A stretch of 29,335 nt of DNA. It comes from SURF-13 sp041695325. GTDB taxonomy: Bacteria; Pseudomonadota; Gammaproteobacteria; SURF-13. The position numbers were made by a program, and so were the translations under genes. The DNA lies in assembly GCA_041695325.1 (NCBI GenBank), contig JBGFRC010000033.1, forward strand, positions 1-29,335. Direction: 5' to 3'. Positions within the stretch are counted from its first letter, which is position 1; every line of letters begins with the position of its first letter. The notes under the pieces are model-generated. The model had not been told where the DNA came from. It saw only the letters and a list, made by a program, of their open reading frames with translations, and did not search any database. Of the stretch, positions 8,533-16,513 are shown piece by piece.

Positions 8533-8952
8533 CTATTCGCACTTCTCCCGGCTCAGGCTGTACGCGCCGCTGCCATGGACCATGACATACAACATGCCGC
8601 CCATGATGGCGAGATTTTTCTGGAACTGGATCAGTTGCGTGAAGCGCTCCTGATCGGCGAGAGCCCAGAAGTTGTGGAAGATGAGGGTGACGGGTATGAG
8701 AAACAAAAAGATCGCCGTCGCCGCCCAGCGCGCCTTGTAGCCCAGGAGCAGGAGCAGCCCGCCGCCCAGCTCGATGAGGATGGTGAGCGCGAGCAGCACC
8801 TCGGTCGCCGGCAGGCCCTTGCTCGCCATATAGCCCAGCGTGCCCTCCCAGCCGGTGAGTTTGCGGAAACCGGAGAGAATGAATATCTGCGCCAGCAGCA
8901 GACGCCCCGCCAGCGGGCCGAATTGTTCCATTAGCTTACATAACGCCGTCAT
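8533..8952 (-). CDS. DoxX family membrane protein
   Basis: A 139-residue protein with four hydrophobic segments and the DoxX pattern: GRLLLAQIFILSGFRKLTG near the N-terminus, IELGGGLLLLLGYKARWAA in the middle and QFQKNLAIMGGMLYV near the C-terminus. DoxX-type proteins are linked to quinone-dependent redox reactions or membrane stress; the bacterial role is not settled. AGGAGG lies 8-9 bases before the ATG. First gene of a two-gene minus-strand unit. Confidence 0.9.
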   Translation of the reverse strand: MTALCKLMEQFGPLAGRLLLAQIFILSGFRKLTGWEGTLGYMASKGLPATEVLLALTILIELGGGLLLLLGYKARWAATAIFLFLIPVTLIFHNFWALADQERFTQLIQFQKNLAIMGGMLYVMVHGSGAYSLSREKCE

Positions 8953-9023
8953 TAAGAGTGGCCTCCTCTTGGTTTATGGGAAACGTGTCCGGCCAATGCT
9001 ACCAAACTCTGGTGACGGATACA

Positions 9024-9056
9024 CCCCCTTGAAAACCCGCGCCCCCGCGCCTATGT
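9024..9056 (+). promoter_or_regulatory. Sigma-32-like heat-shock promoter of hsp20
   Basis: CCCCCTTGAAA (9024-9034) matches the heat-shock -35 box and CGCCTATGT (9048-9056) resembles the CCCCAT-T -10 box, with a spacer in the usual 13-17 range. It ends 34 bp before the hsp20 start codon. Confidence 0.65.
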
Positions 9057-9090
9057 CTGGACGTACGCCAAACCAGAAAAGGAGGATGTT

Positions 9091-9543
9091 ATGGCCATAG
9101 TACGTTATGAACCCTGGAGCGCGCTGACGCGCCTGCACAATGAGATCAACCGCCTGTTCGACAGCCGCGTGTTCGGCGCCATGGGCGAAGATACCCCTGC
9201 GGTGGCGACTAGCGACTGGACACCGCTGGTGGATATCAAGGAGGAGAAGGACCGTTTTGTGATCTTCGCCGACGTACCGGGTGTGGACCCGAAGGACATC
9301 GAGGTGACGATGGAAGACGGCGTGCTGACCCTGAAAGGCGAACGCGCCTTTGAGAGCGCCGAGGAGCGCAACGGCTACCGGCGCGTGGAGCGGGCGCGCG
9401 GCACGTTTTACCGCCGCTTCAGCATGCCCGACACGGCGGACGCGGACCGCATCTCGGCCACCGGCAAAAACGGCGTGCTGGCGATCGTGATTCCCAAGCA
9501 CGAGCGCGTGCAGCCGCGTAAAATTCAGGTCCGAGTACAGTAG
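9091..9543 (+). CDS. Small heat-shock protein, Hsp20/alpha-crystallin family
   Basis: A 150-residue ATP-independent chaperone that holds unfolding proteins in oligomers. It has an N-terminal arm (MAIVRYEPWSALTRLHNEIN), an alpha-crystallin domain (residues about 46-140) with VDIKEEKDRFVIFADVPGV, the DGVLTLKGER strand and the family hallmark GVLAIVIPK, and a short C-terminal tail. AGGAGG lies 8 bases before the ATG. A sigma-32-like promoter sits directly upstream and a GC-rich hairpin directly downstream, so it looks monocistronic. Confidence 0.95.
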   Translation: MAIVRYEPWSALTRLHNEINRLFDSRVFGAMGEDTPAVATSDWTPLVDIKEEKDRFVIFADVPGVDPKDIEVTMEDGVLTLKGERAFESAEERNGYRRVERARGTFYRRFSMPDTADADRISATGKNGVLAIVIPKHERVQPRKIQVRVQ

Positions 9544-9563
9544 TTCAGGCTCAGCGGTGTTTA

Positions 9564-9584
9564 CCCCCGCGCTTTGCGCGGGGG
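9564..9584 (+). terminator. GC-rich hairpin after hsp20
   Basis: A perfect 9-bp stem CCCCCGCGC/GCGCGGGGG with a TTT loop, starting 21 bp after the hsp20 stop. No T-run follows, so it may be a weak terminator or an mRNA-stabilising end. Confidence 0.5.
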
Positions 9585-9600
9585 CATCACCCGCACGGGC

Positions 9601-9628
9601 GAACTTTACTTGCCCCGCTGCGCTCTAA
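9601..9628 (+). promoter_or_regulatory. Sigma-E-like promoter of the Do protease gene
   Basis: GAACTTT (9601-9607) and TCTAA (9624-9628) are separated by 16 bases, close to the envelope-stress consensus GGAACTT...TCTGA and to known rpoE/degP promoters. It lies 68 bp before the protease start codon. Confidence 0.5.
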
Positions 9629-9695
9629 CGCTTACGCAAGAAAATCAATCCGATCTTCCGCGCGTGCGTTTTAGCCGGCCCTTCAAGGAATCCCT

Positions 9696-11081
9696 ATGAA
9701 ATCGAATCGCTCTCGCTTGCTGTCCGGCGCGCTGTTTGCCCTGTGGCTCGCAGCCGGCAGCGCCTACGCCGCATTGCCCGCGGTTGACAGCCAAAACCAG
9801 CCTCTGCCCACGCTCGCACCCATGATCGAGCAGGCCACGCCTGCGGTGGTGAACATCTTCACGCGCGGCAGGGTGCCGGTGCAAAACCCGCTGCTGAACG
9901 ACCCGTTCTTCCGCCGCTTCTTCGGCCTGCCCGACATACCGCTGGAGCGCGAAACGCAGAGCCTGGGCTCCGGGGTGATTGTGGACGCGCAGCGCGGTTA
10001 CGTGCTGACCAATGCGCACGTTATCGCCCGCGCCACCGAGATTAACGTCACGCTGCTCGACCAGCGCACGCTCAAGGCCAAGGTGATCGGCGCTGACCCC
10101 GAAACGGACGTGGCGGTGATACAGATTCCGGCGGAAAATTTGAAGGCCCTGCCGATGGGCGACTCATCCAAATTGCGCGTGGGCGATTTCGTGGTCGCCA
10201 TCGGCAACCCCTTCGGCCTCGGCCAGACCGTCACCTCCGGGGTTGTGAGCGCGCTGGGACGCAGCGGGCTGGGCATCGAGGGCTATGAAGATTTCATCCA
10301 GACCGACGCCTCCATCAACCCGGGTAATTCAGGCGGGGCGCTGGTCAATCTGCGCGGCGAGGTGATCGGCATCAATACCGCGATCCTCTCCCCCGCCGGC
10401 GGCAACATCGGCATCGGCTTCGCCATTCCCATCAACATGGCGCAAACCATCAGCCGGCAATTGATCGAGTTCGGCAAGGTGAAACGCGGCCGCATCGGCC
10501 TGCAGGTGCAAGACTTGACGCCCGATCTCGCGCAGGCCTTCAACATCGCGCCGGGCGCGGCGTTGCAGGGCGCTGTGGTCACCCAGGTGCTGAAAGGCTC
10601 TCCGGCGGACCAGGCGGGCATCAAGCCGGGCGACATCATCAGCAAGGTGAACGGCCAGCCGGTGCGCGACGCTGGAAGTTTGCGCAATACCATTGGCCTC
10701 TTGCGCGCGGACGAAAAGGTCCGGCTCGATATTTTGCGCGACGGCAAGACGCGCACTGTCGAGGTACTGGTGAAGGAGGCCGAGCAGGAATCGCAGGTGG
10801 GCGCGCGGCATGAAGACCCGCGCCTGGCCGGCGTGGTGTTCGGCGCGATTGAAGAAGGTTCGCCGCTGTACGGCAAGATTGAGGGCATCCCGGTGATGGA
10901 CGTGGACCCAAACAGCCGTGCCGCGCAGGCCGGCCTGCGCCCGGGCGATCTGGTGGTCTCGATCAACCGCAAGCCGGTGCGCACGCCGGACGACCTGGTG
11001 AACGTCACGCAAAAGGACAAGGGCCCGCTGCTGTTCAACGTGCGCCGCGACGGCGCGGCGCTGTTTATCGTCATTCGCTAG
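9696..11081 (+). CDS. degQ: Periplasmic Do-type serine protease (DegQ/DegP family)
   Basis: A 461-residue HtrA protease/chaperone that degrades or refolds damaged envelope proteins. A signal peptide ends near Ala25 (AYAALPAV). The trypsin-like domain has the triad His108 (LTNAHVI), Asp138 (TDVAVIQ) and Ser212 (NPGNSGGAL). PDZ1 (about 265-350, GAVVTQVLKGSPADQAGI) and PDZ2 (about 375-460, VMDVDPNSRAAQAGLRPGD) follow. Two PDZ domains and a modest Q-linker make it DegQ/MucD-like. A sigma-E-like promoter lies upstream. The TAG stop is inside the CTAG target site of MITE copy C. degQ versus degP is a naming choice only. Confidence 0.95.
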   Translation: MKSNRSRLLSGALFALWLAAGSAYAALPAVDSQNQPLPTLAPMIEQATPAVVNIFTRGRVPVQNPLLNDPFFRRFFGLPDIPLERETQSLGSGVIVDAQRGYVLTNAHVIARATEINVTLLDQRTLKAKVIGADPETDVAVIQIPAENLKALPMGDSSKLRVGDFVVAIGNPFGLGQTVTSGVVSALGRSGLGIEGYEDFIQTDASINPGNSGGALVNLRGEVIGINTAILSPAGGNIGIGFAIPINMAQTISRQLIEFGKVKRGRIGLQVQDLTPDLAQAFNIAPGAALQGAVVTQVLKGSPADQAGIKPGDIISKVNGQPVRDAGSLRNTIGLLRADEKVRLDILRDGKTRTVEVLVKEAEQESQVGARHEDPRLAGVVFGAIEEGSPLYGKIEGIPVMDVDPNSRAAQAGLRPGDLVVSINRKPVRTPDDLVNVTQKDKGPLLFNVRRDGAALFIVIR

Positions 11082-11318
11082 CAGGTTGTTGAAAAAGCCC
11101 TTCCATGGGCTTTTTCAACTCGCAAAGCGAACAGTGTCATTTTCGCTTTGCTTCATTTTTCAAGCACATAAAGCGTGCTTGAAGAATGGCGGCGCCTGCA
11201 GCGCTCTCGCATCCTGCTTCGCTTGCAAGACCTGGGCAAGCCATCCTTGGCTTGCCCGCTCGCAGCAGTGCTGCTCGCCCCTGCACCGCACGCAGGCTGT
11301 TTCTCAACAGCCTGCTAG
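11078..11318 (+). mobile_element. MITE-like hairpin-chain element, copy C
   Basis: Body 11082-11314 (233 bp), flanked by CTAG on both sides (11078-11081 and 11315-11318). Ends are CAGGTTGTTGAAAAA and the complement of CAGGCTGTTGAGAAA. Successive hairpins have arms GTTGAAAAAGCCC, GCAAAGCGAA, CATTTTTCAAGCAC, GGGCAAGCCA, a GCAGCAGTGCTGC centre and AGGCTGTT. It is an inverted near-duplicate of copy B and lies between the convergent degQ and the minus-strand gene at 11321. Confidence 0.8.
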
Positions 11319-11320
11319 CT

Positions 11321-11713
11321 TTATTTATTCTTGATGCGCGCCTCCAGCATGTGCGGCATGCGCGCGGCGTACTGCGCGGCGGCTTCAGCGCTATGGTAAT
11401 ACGCGCGCGCCTTGCGCATGTCTCCCGCTTTTTTCGCCGCCGCGCCCTTGTCTTGCAGGTCCTTGGCGAACGCAATCAGGTCCTGAATCAGTTGCTCATC
11501 CTGCGGCCGGTCTTTAAACAAACCTTCGCCCCGGTGTTCCTCCAATTCACCTTGGGCCCACTCGATTAAAACGCTTGCCGACTGCGCCATTTCCCGCTCC
11601 GGGTTTTGCGCCTGGTAGCTGAGCGCCGGGCCTTCTTCCCCGGCCTTGACCGCGCCGGTCAATACCAGACTAATGACGCCTATAATGATGAGCGCACGTG
11701 TGTTTCGCCTCAT
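11321..11713 (-). CDS. Small exported helical protein of unknown function
   Basis: A 130-residue protein if started at the ATG at 11713, chosen because it gives a clean signal peptide (MRRNTRALIIIGVISLVLTG, cleavage near VKA-GEE) and has AGAAG upstream. In-frame ATGs at 11731 and 11743 are alternatives. The mature part is charged and helical, with a repeat-like stretch KKAGDMRKARAYYHSAEAAA reminiscent of tetratricopeptide helices. No family is recognised. It is the last of three minus-strand genes also encoding a ferritin-like and a DUF5667-like protein; 138 bp separate it from the ferritin-like gene. Confidence 0.6.
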   Translation of the reverse strand: MRRNTRALIIIGVISLVLTGAVKAGEEGPALSYQAQNPEREMAQSASVLIEWAQGELEEHRGEGLFKDRPQDEQLIQDLIAFAKDLQDKGAAAKKAGDMRKARAYYHSAEAAAQYAARMPHMLEARIKNK

Positions 11714-11851
11714 GTTTGCTTCTTTTGTCATGGATGCCGTCATTTCAAAAAAGAAACACGGGGCGCGTTGCGCGCCCCGCACCCCCCAGCGAGAGCAATC
11801 GCCAAAACTTTAACCTGTCCCGGAGTTGAATCCGCCGCTGTCTCCGCCGTC

Positions 11852-12307
11852 CTAACGCCCGGCAAAGGCGTGGATATCGCCCGGCCTGCGCAGCATTTTG
11901 TCCACGTCGCCCTGGTGCTGTTCCTCTTTGAAAATCATCTCGCGGGCGTATTCCTCCAGCCACACCGAGCGGTCCTTCACCAGATTCAATAGTTCATGGT
12001 ACGCCTTGAGGGCTACACGCTCGTGCTCCAGCGACTCGCGCAGGATATCGCCGATGTCGTGTTTATGGGTTTCCAGCAACGGGCCGATGGCCAGCGAGGG
12101 ATGCGCCCCGAGCTGGGTGATCAGCTCCCCCGCCTGGTGAGCATGGGACAAACCCTCATTCGCCTGGTCGCGCAGCCAGTTGACGATGGGGATACGGTTG
12201 TAGCCGTACACCATCAGCGCATAATGCGTGTAGCGCACCACGCCGGCCAGCTCCAGCTCGAGGATGTGATTCAAAACGTCTACCACCGCCTTCTTGTCGA
12301 GCTCCAT
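11852..12307 (-). CDS. Ferritin-like (bacterioferritin-type) di-iron protein
   Basis: A 151-residue four-helix protein of the ferritin-like superfamily. Likely iron ligands are in LELELAGVVRYTHYALMVYG (helix A), ANEGLSHAHQAGE (helix B, ExxH), LEHERVALKAYHELL (helix C) and FKEEQHQGDVDKML (helix D, ExxH). The length matches bacterioferritin, but the haem-binding methionine of true Bfr is not evident. Members store iron or remove peroxide. AAGGAGA lies upstream of the ATG. The iron-uptake locus a little further along fits an iron role. Confidence 0.85.
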   Translation of the reverse strand: MELDKKAVVDVLNHILELELAGVVRYTHYALMVYGYNRIPIVNWLRDQANEGLSHAHQAGELITQLGAHPSLAIGPLLETHKHDIGDILRESLEHERVALKAYHELLNLVKDRSVWLEEYAREMIFKEEQHQGDVDKMLRRPGDIHAFAGR

Positions 12308-12357
12308 AATGCGTCTCCTTATTCTGAAATTTTCAACACAATGGATTGTCGCCGCGC

Positions 12358-13026
12358 TTATCTACCCATACCGCCTGGCGGGCCGCCGGGAATTCCACCA
12401 CCAGGCCCGCCGAATCCACCCGGCCGGACAATACCCCCCGGCATGGCCGGTCTCCCAGGTCTCTCCATCCTTTCTGGCCACTCGGGTTTTCCTGGTGGTC
12501 CGACTCCTTGGGGTCTGCCAGCGGGAATTTCGCCTCTTCGAATCCTTTCCAACCTATCCAGGGCGGTGTTTCTTCCGCGCTGGGAGACCCCTATTGCATG
12601 TTGGATGGCGGGTCTAGCCTCTTCGGGTACTTTACCAAGCAAATCGGTCAAAACCTCGGTATGTTTCGTGGTATGTTGGTCAACAACCTCCAAAGCTCTA
12701 TTTACGCCTCTTCCTTGCGCCCGAGCCCTGTCGATTTCACCCATGGCCGCATTTAGAGATGTTTCGTAATCCTCTATTAGATTACCTGCAAACTCGCGCC
12801 CGCCCCCAGAAACCATCGCCTTCATTTCTGCCAGTCTCTCTCCGGCATGCTCTGTATGAAGGGTTGCTCTCTCCAGCGGGTCAAAGCTGGCGTTCAATTT
12901 AGCCGTCTCCATCTGCCGCTTTGCCTGGTAAAGAGGGTCGCCAGGCAGCGCCTCGGGTTCTTCCTGGGCAAAGACAGTAGCGGAAAAAAGCAAACAGCAT
13001 GTCAACACTCTTTTCAGAAATTTCAT
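12358..13026 (-). CDS. Exported DUF5667-like protein with Gly/Pro-rich tail
   Basis: A 222-residue protein with a signal peptide (MKFLKRVLTCCLLFSATVFA-QEE). Residues about 26-70 read LPGDPLYQAKRQMETAKLNA and then FDPLERATLHTEHAGERLAE, the pattern of DUF5667 domains, a helical envelope domain of unknown role. Residues about 165-222 are a low-complexity tail dominated by Gly, Pro, Arg and Met (GGFGGPGGGIPGGPPGGMGR). GAGGAGGGG precedes the ATG. The tail suggests a flexible, surface or matrix-like part; its function is unknown. Confidence 0.75.
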   Translation of the reverse strand: MKFLKRVLTCCLLFSATVFAQEEPEALPGDPLYQAKRQMETAKLNASFDPLERATLHTEHAGERLAEMKAMVSGGGREFAGNLIEDYETSLNAAMGEIDRARAQGRGVNRALEVVDQHTTKHTEVLTDLLGKVPEEARPAIQHAIGVSQRGRNTALDRLERIRRGEIPAGRPQGVGPPGKPEWPERMERPGRPAMPGGIVRPGGFGGPGGGIPGGPPGGMGR

Positions 13027-13075
13027 CTTTACCCCTCCTCATCTATGGGCGCTGCTTAATTATACACTCACAGCC

Positions 13076-15193
13076 TCAAAACGCGTACTTGACGCCGGCC
13101 TGGATCAGGCGCGGGCTGCCGGGCAGGATGCCGCGCGTGCGATCCACGATGTACTCCCTGTCGGCGATATTTTTCACCGTCAGGAACAAGGTGGTGCGTT
13201 CAGGCTTGAGATGGTAATTCAGCGCGGCGTTCCAGATGGTGTAATCGCTGATCAGCCCCCTTTGCCCGTCGGCGCTTGGCGCAACCGTGCTGGCGAAGTC
13301 GCTGAACTGCTCGCTGACGTACACCGCTTCCAGTTGCGCATCCAGGCCGCCCGCCGCATAGCCCAAAGCCGCCGTCAGCAGGTGCTTGGGCGCATAGGGC
13401 AGCCGGTTGCCGGCCGCGCTGCCGGCGACGGTCGCGCCGCCGACCACCTGCGTGAAGGGCGTGCTCTGCTCCGCGGTGGGCAGCCAGGTGTAGGCCCCGC
13501 GCAGATACAGGCCGGCGGGCAGGCCTGCCCTGCCGGAGAGCTCCAGCCCCTGATACAGGGTCTCGCCCTGGGCGAGCGGCGTGGCACCGCCGGCAATGGA
13601 GCCGACCGCGATCTGGCGCGAGAAATCGTTGCGGAACAGTGTCGCCTGCAAGCTCGTGCCGGCCATCGGCTCGGCACGCAGGCCGAGCTCCCAGTTAGTG
13701 GAGCGCTCGGGCCCGACGTCGGTGCTGGTGCCGGTGCCGCCGATGACGTCCTCGGTGCGCGGCGGCGCGAACCCGCGGTGCACGCCGGCGAACACGGTGA
13801 GCGCCTGCGTCGGGTTGTAGGTGACGCCTAAACTCGGTATCCACTCGCTTAAGGTGTCGGAGCCGGTGACGCTGGTGCGTTCATCGGTACGCTTGCTGTC
13901 TATGTACTCGAAGCGCAGCCCGGGCACCACGGTCCATTGCCCCAGCAGGAAGCGATTTTGCGCGAACACCGAGTAGGCGTCGGTCTCGCGCAGGTTGTCC
14001 TCAACCAGAGTGCCGCTACGGGCTGTGGGCGAGGCGCCGTTCATTTGCTGGCGGTCCTGTTCCTCATAGTGCGCCTTGACCCCCGCCTCCAGCTCGCTGT
14101 TCACGCCGAAGGCGGTGTGCGCCAGCTTGAGGCGCGGCTCGATGCCCCAGGTGTAGTACTCGCGCAAGCGCCCTTGGATTGAATTGCAGGTGTCGGGGTT
14201 CACCGCCGTGCCGGCCAGGCGCGCGTCGCGGAACGCTGTGCCGCACTGGGTATCGGTGGTGGTGCTCGACTGGCGCCACCAGTCACGGCCGAAGTGAGAC
14301 CAGTAAAGGTTGGTGGTCAGAATGACGTCATCGCCGAAGACGAATTCATGCGTGGCCGAGGCGCCGTGGCGCTCGATGTCGAACTTGTCATTCTTGAACG
14401 GGTTGTAGCGTAGGCCGAAATTGCGGCGCTCGGCTTCGGTGATACCGCTGTAAGTTACGGTCGAGTCCTCGGTGTAGACGTTGGCGCGCAGCGTGAGCGC
14501 CTGCTGCGCGCCCAGGCCCAGCACCGCCTTGAAGTTGAGATCGTTCAGCTCGGAATCGACGTTGTCGCGCGCGCCGTCGCCTTGTTTGCGGGTGTAGTCG
14601 AACAAGAGACCGTTGCCTCCCCACGTGCCGCCGTAGTTGAAATGGCCGTTGAGATAATCACGGTTGCCGCCGGTAAGCGTGATGGAACCGCCCGGCTTGG
14701 CGGGAGGCAGCGGGGTAATATAATTGATGACGCCGCCGATGGTCTGCGGCCCGTAGAGAATCTGGCCCGCGCCTTTCAGCACTTCGATGCGCTCAAAGCG
14801 GTCTATGGGCGGATGGTAATAGCTGGCGTTGTCGCCGTAAGGGGCGTAGGCCAGCGGGACGCCATCTTCCAGCAGCGTGACCTTGGTCGAGCGCGTGGGA
14901 TTGAGGCCGCGGATGCCGATGTTGGGGCGCAAGCCGAATCCCTCCTCGTCACGCACGTTGATTCCTGGCAGCTTGCGCAGCGCCTCGTTGGTGGTGAAGA
15001 CGCGGCTCGCTTCCAGCGTCTGCTTGTCCAGGATCTCGCCAGAACCGGGAATACGCTCCAGCGCCTCCGGCGCGCCGATGACCTCCACCGCGGGCGCCTT
15101 GACGGCGCCGTCTTTCTCTTGCGCCACCGCCACTGCAGCGGGGCAGGTCAGTGCCAGCAAAACCGCGATGTTGATTTGTTTCTTTGCAAACAC
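13076..15193 (-). CDS. TonB-dependent outer-membrane receptor, FecA-like
   Basis: A roughly 705-residue outer-membrane importer driven by TonB. Signal peptide ends near AVAVA. A TonB-box-like stretch (VEVIG) is followed by the plug: LRKLPGINVRDEEGFGLRPN, IRGLNPTRSTKVTLLEDGVP, IEVLKGAGQILYGPQTIGGV, then a 22-strand barrel ending in an aromatic residue (GVKYAF). The plug wording is closest to ferric-citrate FecA receptors, so ferric dicitrate or a siderophore is likely. I take the GTG at 15193 as start because AGGAGAAG lies just upstream; a GTG at 15229 would add 12 basic residues before the signal peptide. Two Fur-box-like palindromes lie upstream. Confidence 0.93.
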   Translation of the reverse strand: MFAKKQINIAVLLALTCPAAVAVAQEKDGAVKAPAVEVIGAPEALERIPGSGEILDKQTLEASRVFTTNEALRKLPGINVRDEEGFGLRPNIGIRGLNPTRSTKVTLLEDGVPLAYAPYGDNASYYHPPIDRFERIEVLKGAGQILYGPQTIGGVINYITPLPPAKPGGSITLTGGNRDYLNGHFNYGGTWGGNGLLFDYTRKQGDGARDNVDSELNDLNFKAVLGLGAQQALTLRANVYTEDSTVTYSGITEAERRNFGLRYNPFKNDKFDIERHGASATHEFVFGDDVILTTNLYWSHFGRDWWRQSSTTTDTQCGTAFRDARLAGTAVNPDTCNSIQGRLREYYTWGIEPRLKLAHTAFGVNSELEAGVKAHYEEQDRQQMNGASPTARSGTLVEDNLRETDAYSVFAQNRFLLGQWTVVPGLRFEYIDSKRTDERTSVTGSDTLSEWIPSLGVTYNPTQALTVFAGVHRGFAPPRTEDVIGGTGTSTDVGPERSTNWELGLRAEPMAGTSLQATLFRNDFSRQIAVGSIAGGATPLAQGETLYQGLELSGRAGLPAGLYLRGAYTWLPTAEQSTPFTQVVGGATVAGSAAGNRLPYAPKHLLTAALGYAAGGLDAQLEAVYVSEQFSDFASTVAPSADGQRGLISDYTIWNAALNYHLKPERTTLFLTVKNIADREYIVDRTRGILPGSPRLIQAGVKYAF

Positions 15194-15284
15194 GTTTCTT
15201 CTCCTCTTCTTCTTCGTCCGGTTACACACGTTAAAACAATGGCCATCAGGGACAGGCCCCCCAGCGCCTGGTGTGGATATTAAT

Positions 15285-15303
15285 CTTAATGAGAATGATT
15301 TGC
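15285..15303 (-). promoter_or_regulatory. Fur box upstream of the TonB-dependent receptor
   Basis: On the minus strand this reads GCAAATCATTCTCATTAAG, a good match to the 19-bp Fur consensus (GATAATGATAATCATTATC). It lies about 90 bp before the receptor start, in an AT-rich promoter region. Confidence 0.7.
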
Positions 15304-15365
15304 AATAGTATTTATATAATTTATATCCGGCCCAGGGTGATGAGGCGGGACTTGCAATTTAAATA

Positions 15366-15384
15366 CAAATGATTATCATTTGCA
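15366..15384. promoter_or_regulatory. Fur box in front of the Cys-rich small gene
   Basis: CAAATGATTATCATTTGCA is a near-perfect palindrome matching the Fur consensus. It is 36 bp before the small plus-strand gene at 15421 and could also act on the divergent receptor gene. Confidence 0.75.
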
Positions 15385-15420
15385 TTAAGACAGCTTGTCT
15401 TGCTCACGAGGAAGCCGCCC

Positions 15421-15717
15421 ATGCGTTACAGCATCAATGCCTGGCTGGAAAACGGCGCGCCGCGCCTGCGGCTGGTAGACGAACGGGGAGCGGTGCGCCT
15501 GGATTGGGCTTGCCGGGAGGATGCCGGGCGTGACTGCGCGGCGCGCAGCGAGCTTCAGCGCCTGTTCAAGGATTTGTTTCTCCTTGCCGGCATGGAGCGA
15601 ATGTGCGACATCGGCGCCGTTGGCCCGGCGCTGGCTGATGCGTGTCTGACCTGCGATGCCTGCACGCCGTTGCCACACGCCGCGCGGATGCAAGATACCG
15701 CTATAAAAACAGCTTGA
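15421..15717 (+). CDS. Small Cys-rich protein divergent from the TonB-dependent receptor
   Basis: A 98-residue protein with no signal peptide and no recognised family. It starts MRYSINAWLENGAPRLRLVD and has seven or eight conserved-looking aromatic and charged residues around LFKDLFLLAGMERMCD. The C-terminal part has a CLTCDAC cluster, with further Cys at about 38, 46 and 68, which could bind metal. GAGGAAG precedes the ATG; a TTG 21 bp upstream is a less likely start. Its position right behind a Fur box and between the receptor and tonB suggests iron regulation and an accessory role in iron uptake. The function is unknown. Confidence 0.65.
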   Translation: MRYSINAWLENGAPRLRLVDERGAVRLDWACREDAGRDCAARSELQRLFKDLFLLAGMERMCDIGAVGPALADACLTCDACTPLPHAARMQDTAIKTA

Positions 15718-15742
15718 TCACGTCCGCCCGCAGGAACCGGGC

Positions 15743-16513
15743 TTAGCGCTGAAGACGGTAGGCGACGGGAATGGTCAGCGTCGCCTGCTGCCAGGAGAGG
15801 TTCTGTTCCAGCTCCAGCGGCGTGGAGGCGCGCAGCATCTTCAGGGCATCCTGATCGAGCGCCTCGTGCCCGGAGCTTTGCTGGATTTCCGCATGCAGCA
15901 GGCGGCCGTCGGCGCCGATGACGGCCTTGATCAGCACCTCCCCTTCCCAACCGTTGCGCCGGGCGAGAGAGGGGTAGCGCTTCAGCGCCTCCATCCGGCG
16001 CCACAACAGATCGGCCAGCCAGCCGGTATCCATAACGGGAGTTGGAGGCAGCGCCTCCGGGGCGACTGTTTGTTGCTGAACCGGGACGACGGCCTCGGTC
16101 ACGGCAGGCGCCTCCGGCTCGCTCGGCGCCGCCTGTTCCATAACGGGAGCTGGAGGCAGCGCCTCCGGGGCGACTGTTTGTTGCTGAACCGGGACGACGG
16201 CCTCGGTCTCGGCAGGTGCCGGAGGCGCCTGCCGAGATACCTCGGGCGCAACGACATGGCGTGGAACCGGGGGCGGCTCGACCGGAGCCGGCTGCATCTC
16301 TGCCGCGGGCGGCGCGGGCGGCTGCGCCACAGGCGGTGCCGGGGCGGCGGGCAGAAATGCCACGTCCCAGCGAAACGGTTCCGGCAGCAGAGGTCGGTCG
16401 GAGCTCATGACGGCGAACAGCACGAGGCCGCCGAGCACGCCGTGCAGCAACAGCGACGCGCCCCAGCCGTCAAGGCACCTTGCTCTATAATTCTCAAGCG
16501 CCAGCGCGCTCAT
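15743..16513 (-). CDS. tonB: TonB energy-transducer protein
   Basis: A 256-residue inner-membrane-anchored protein that transmits proton-motive force to outer-membrane receptors. One N-terminal transmembrane helix (about 19-37, LLLHGVLGGLVLFAVMSS) is followed by a long Pro/Ala/Glu-rich periplasmic spacer (about 50-160). The C-terminal TonB domain contains the YP motif (ALKRYPSLARRNGWEGEVLI) and ends in VAYRLQR. The spacer holds an exact-phase duplication of 36 residues (see the repeat at 16030). Its ATG overlaps the exbD stop (ATGA). Confidence 0.93.
   Translation of the reverse strand: MSALALENYRARCLDGWGASLLLHGVLGGLVLFAVMSSDRPLLPEPFRWDVAFLPAAPAPPVAQPPAPPAAEMQPAPVEPPPVPRHVVAPEVSRQAPPAPAETEAVVPVQQQTVAPEALPPAPVMEQAAPSEPEAPAVTEAVVPVQQQTVAPEALPPTPVMDTGWLADLLWRRMEALKRYPSLARRNGWEGEVLIKAVIGADGRLLHAEIQQSSGHEALDQDALKMLRASTPLELEQNLSWQQATLTIPVAYRLQR
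16030..16215 (-). repeat. 108-bp-period tandem duplication inside tonB
   Basis: Two nearly identical stretches of about 77 bp (16030-16107 and 16138-16215) are spaced 108 bp apart, with only one or two base changes. Both encode TEAVVPVQQQTVAPEALPP in the spacer. The period is a multiple of three, so the frame is kept and the spacer is lengthened by 36 residues. Confidence 0.85.

Noticed and set aside
10283..11074. Long minus-strand open frames opposite degQ, gyrB, dnaA and yidC
   Set aside because: They are composition-driven shadows without motifs or ribosome sites.
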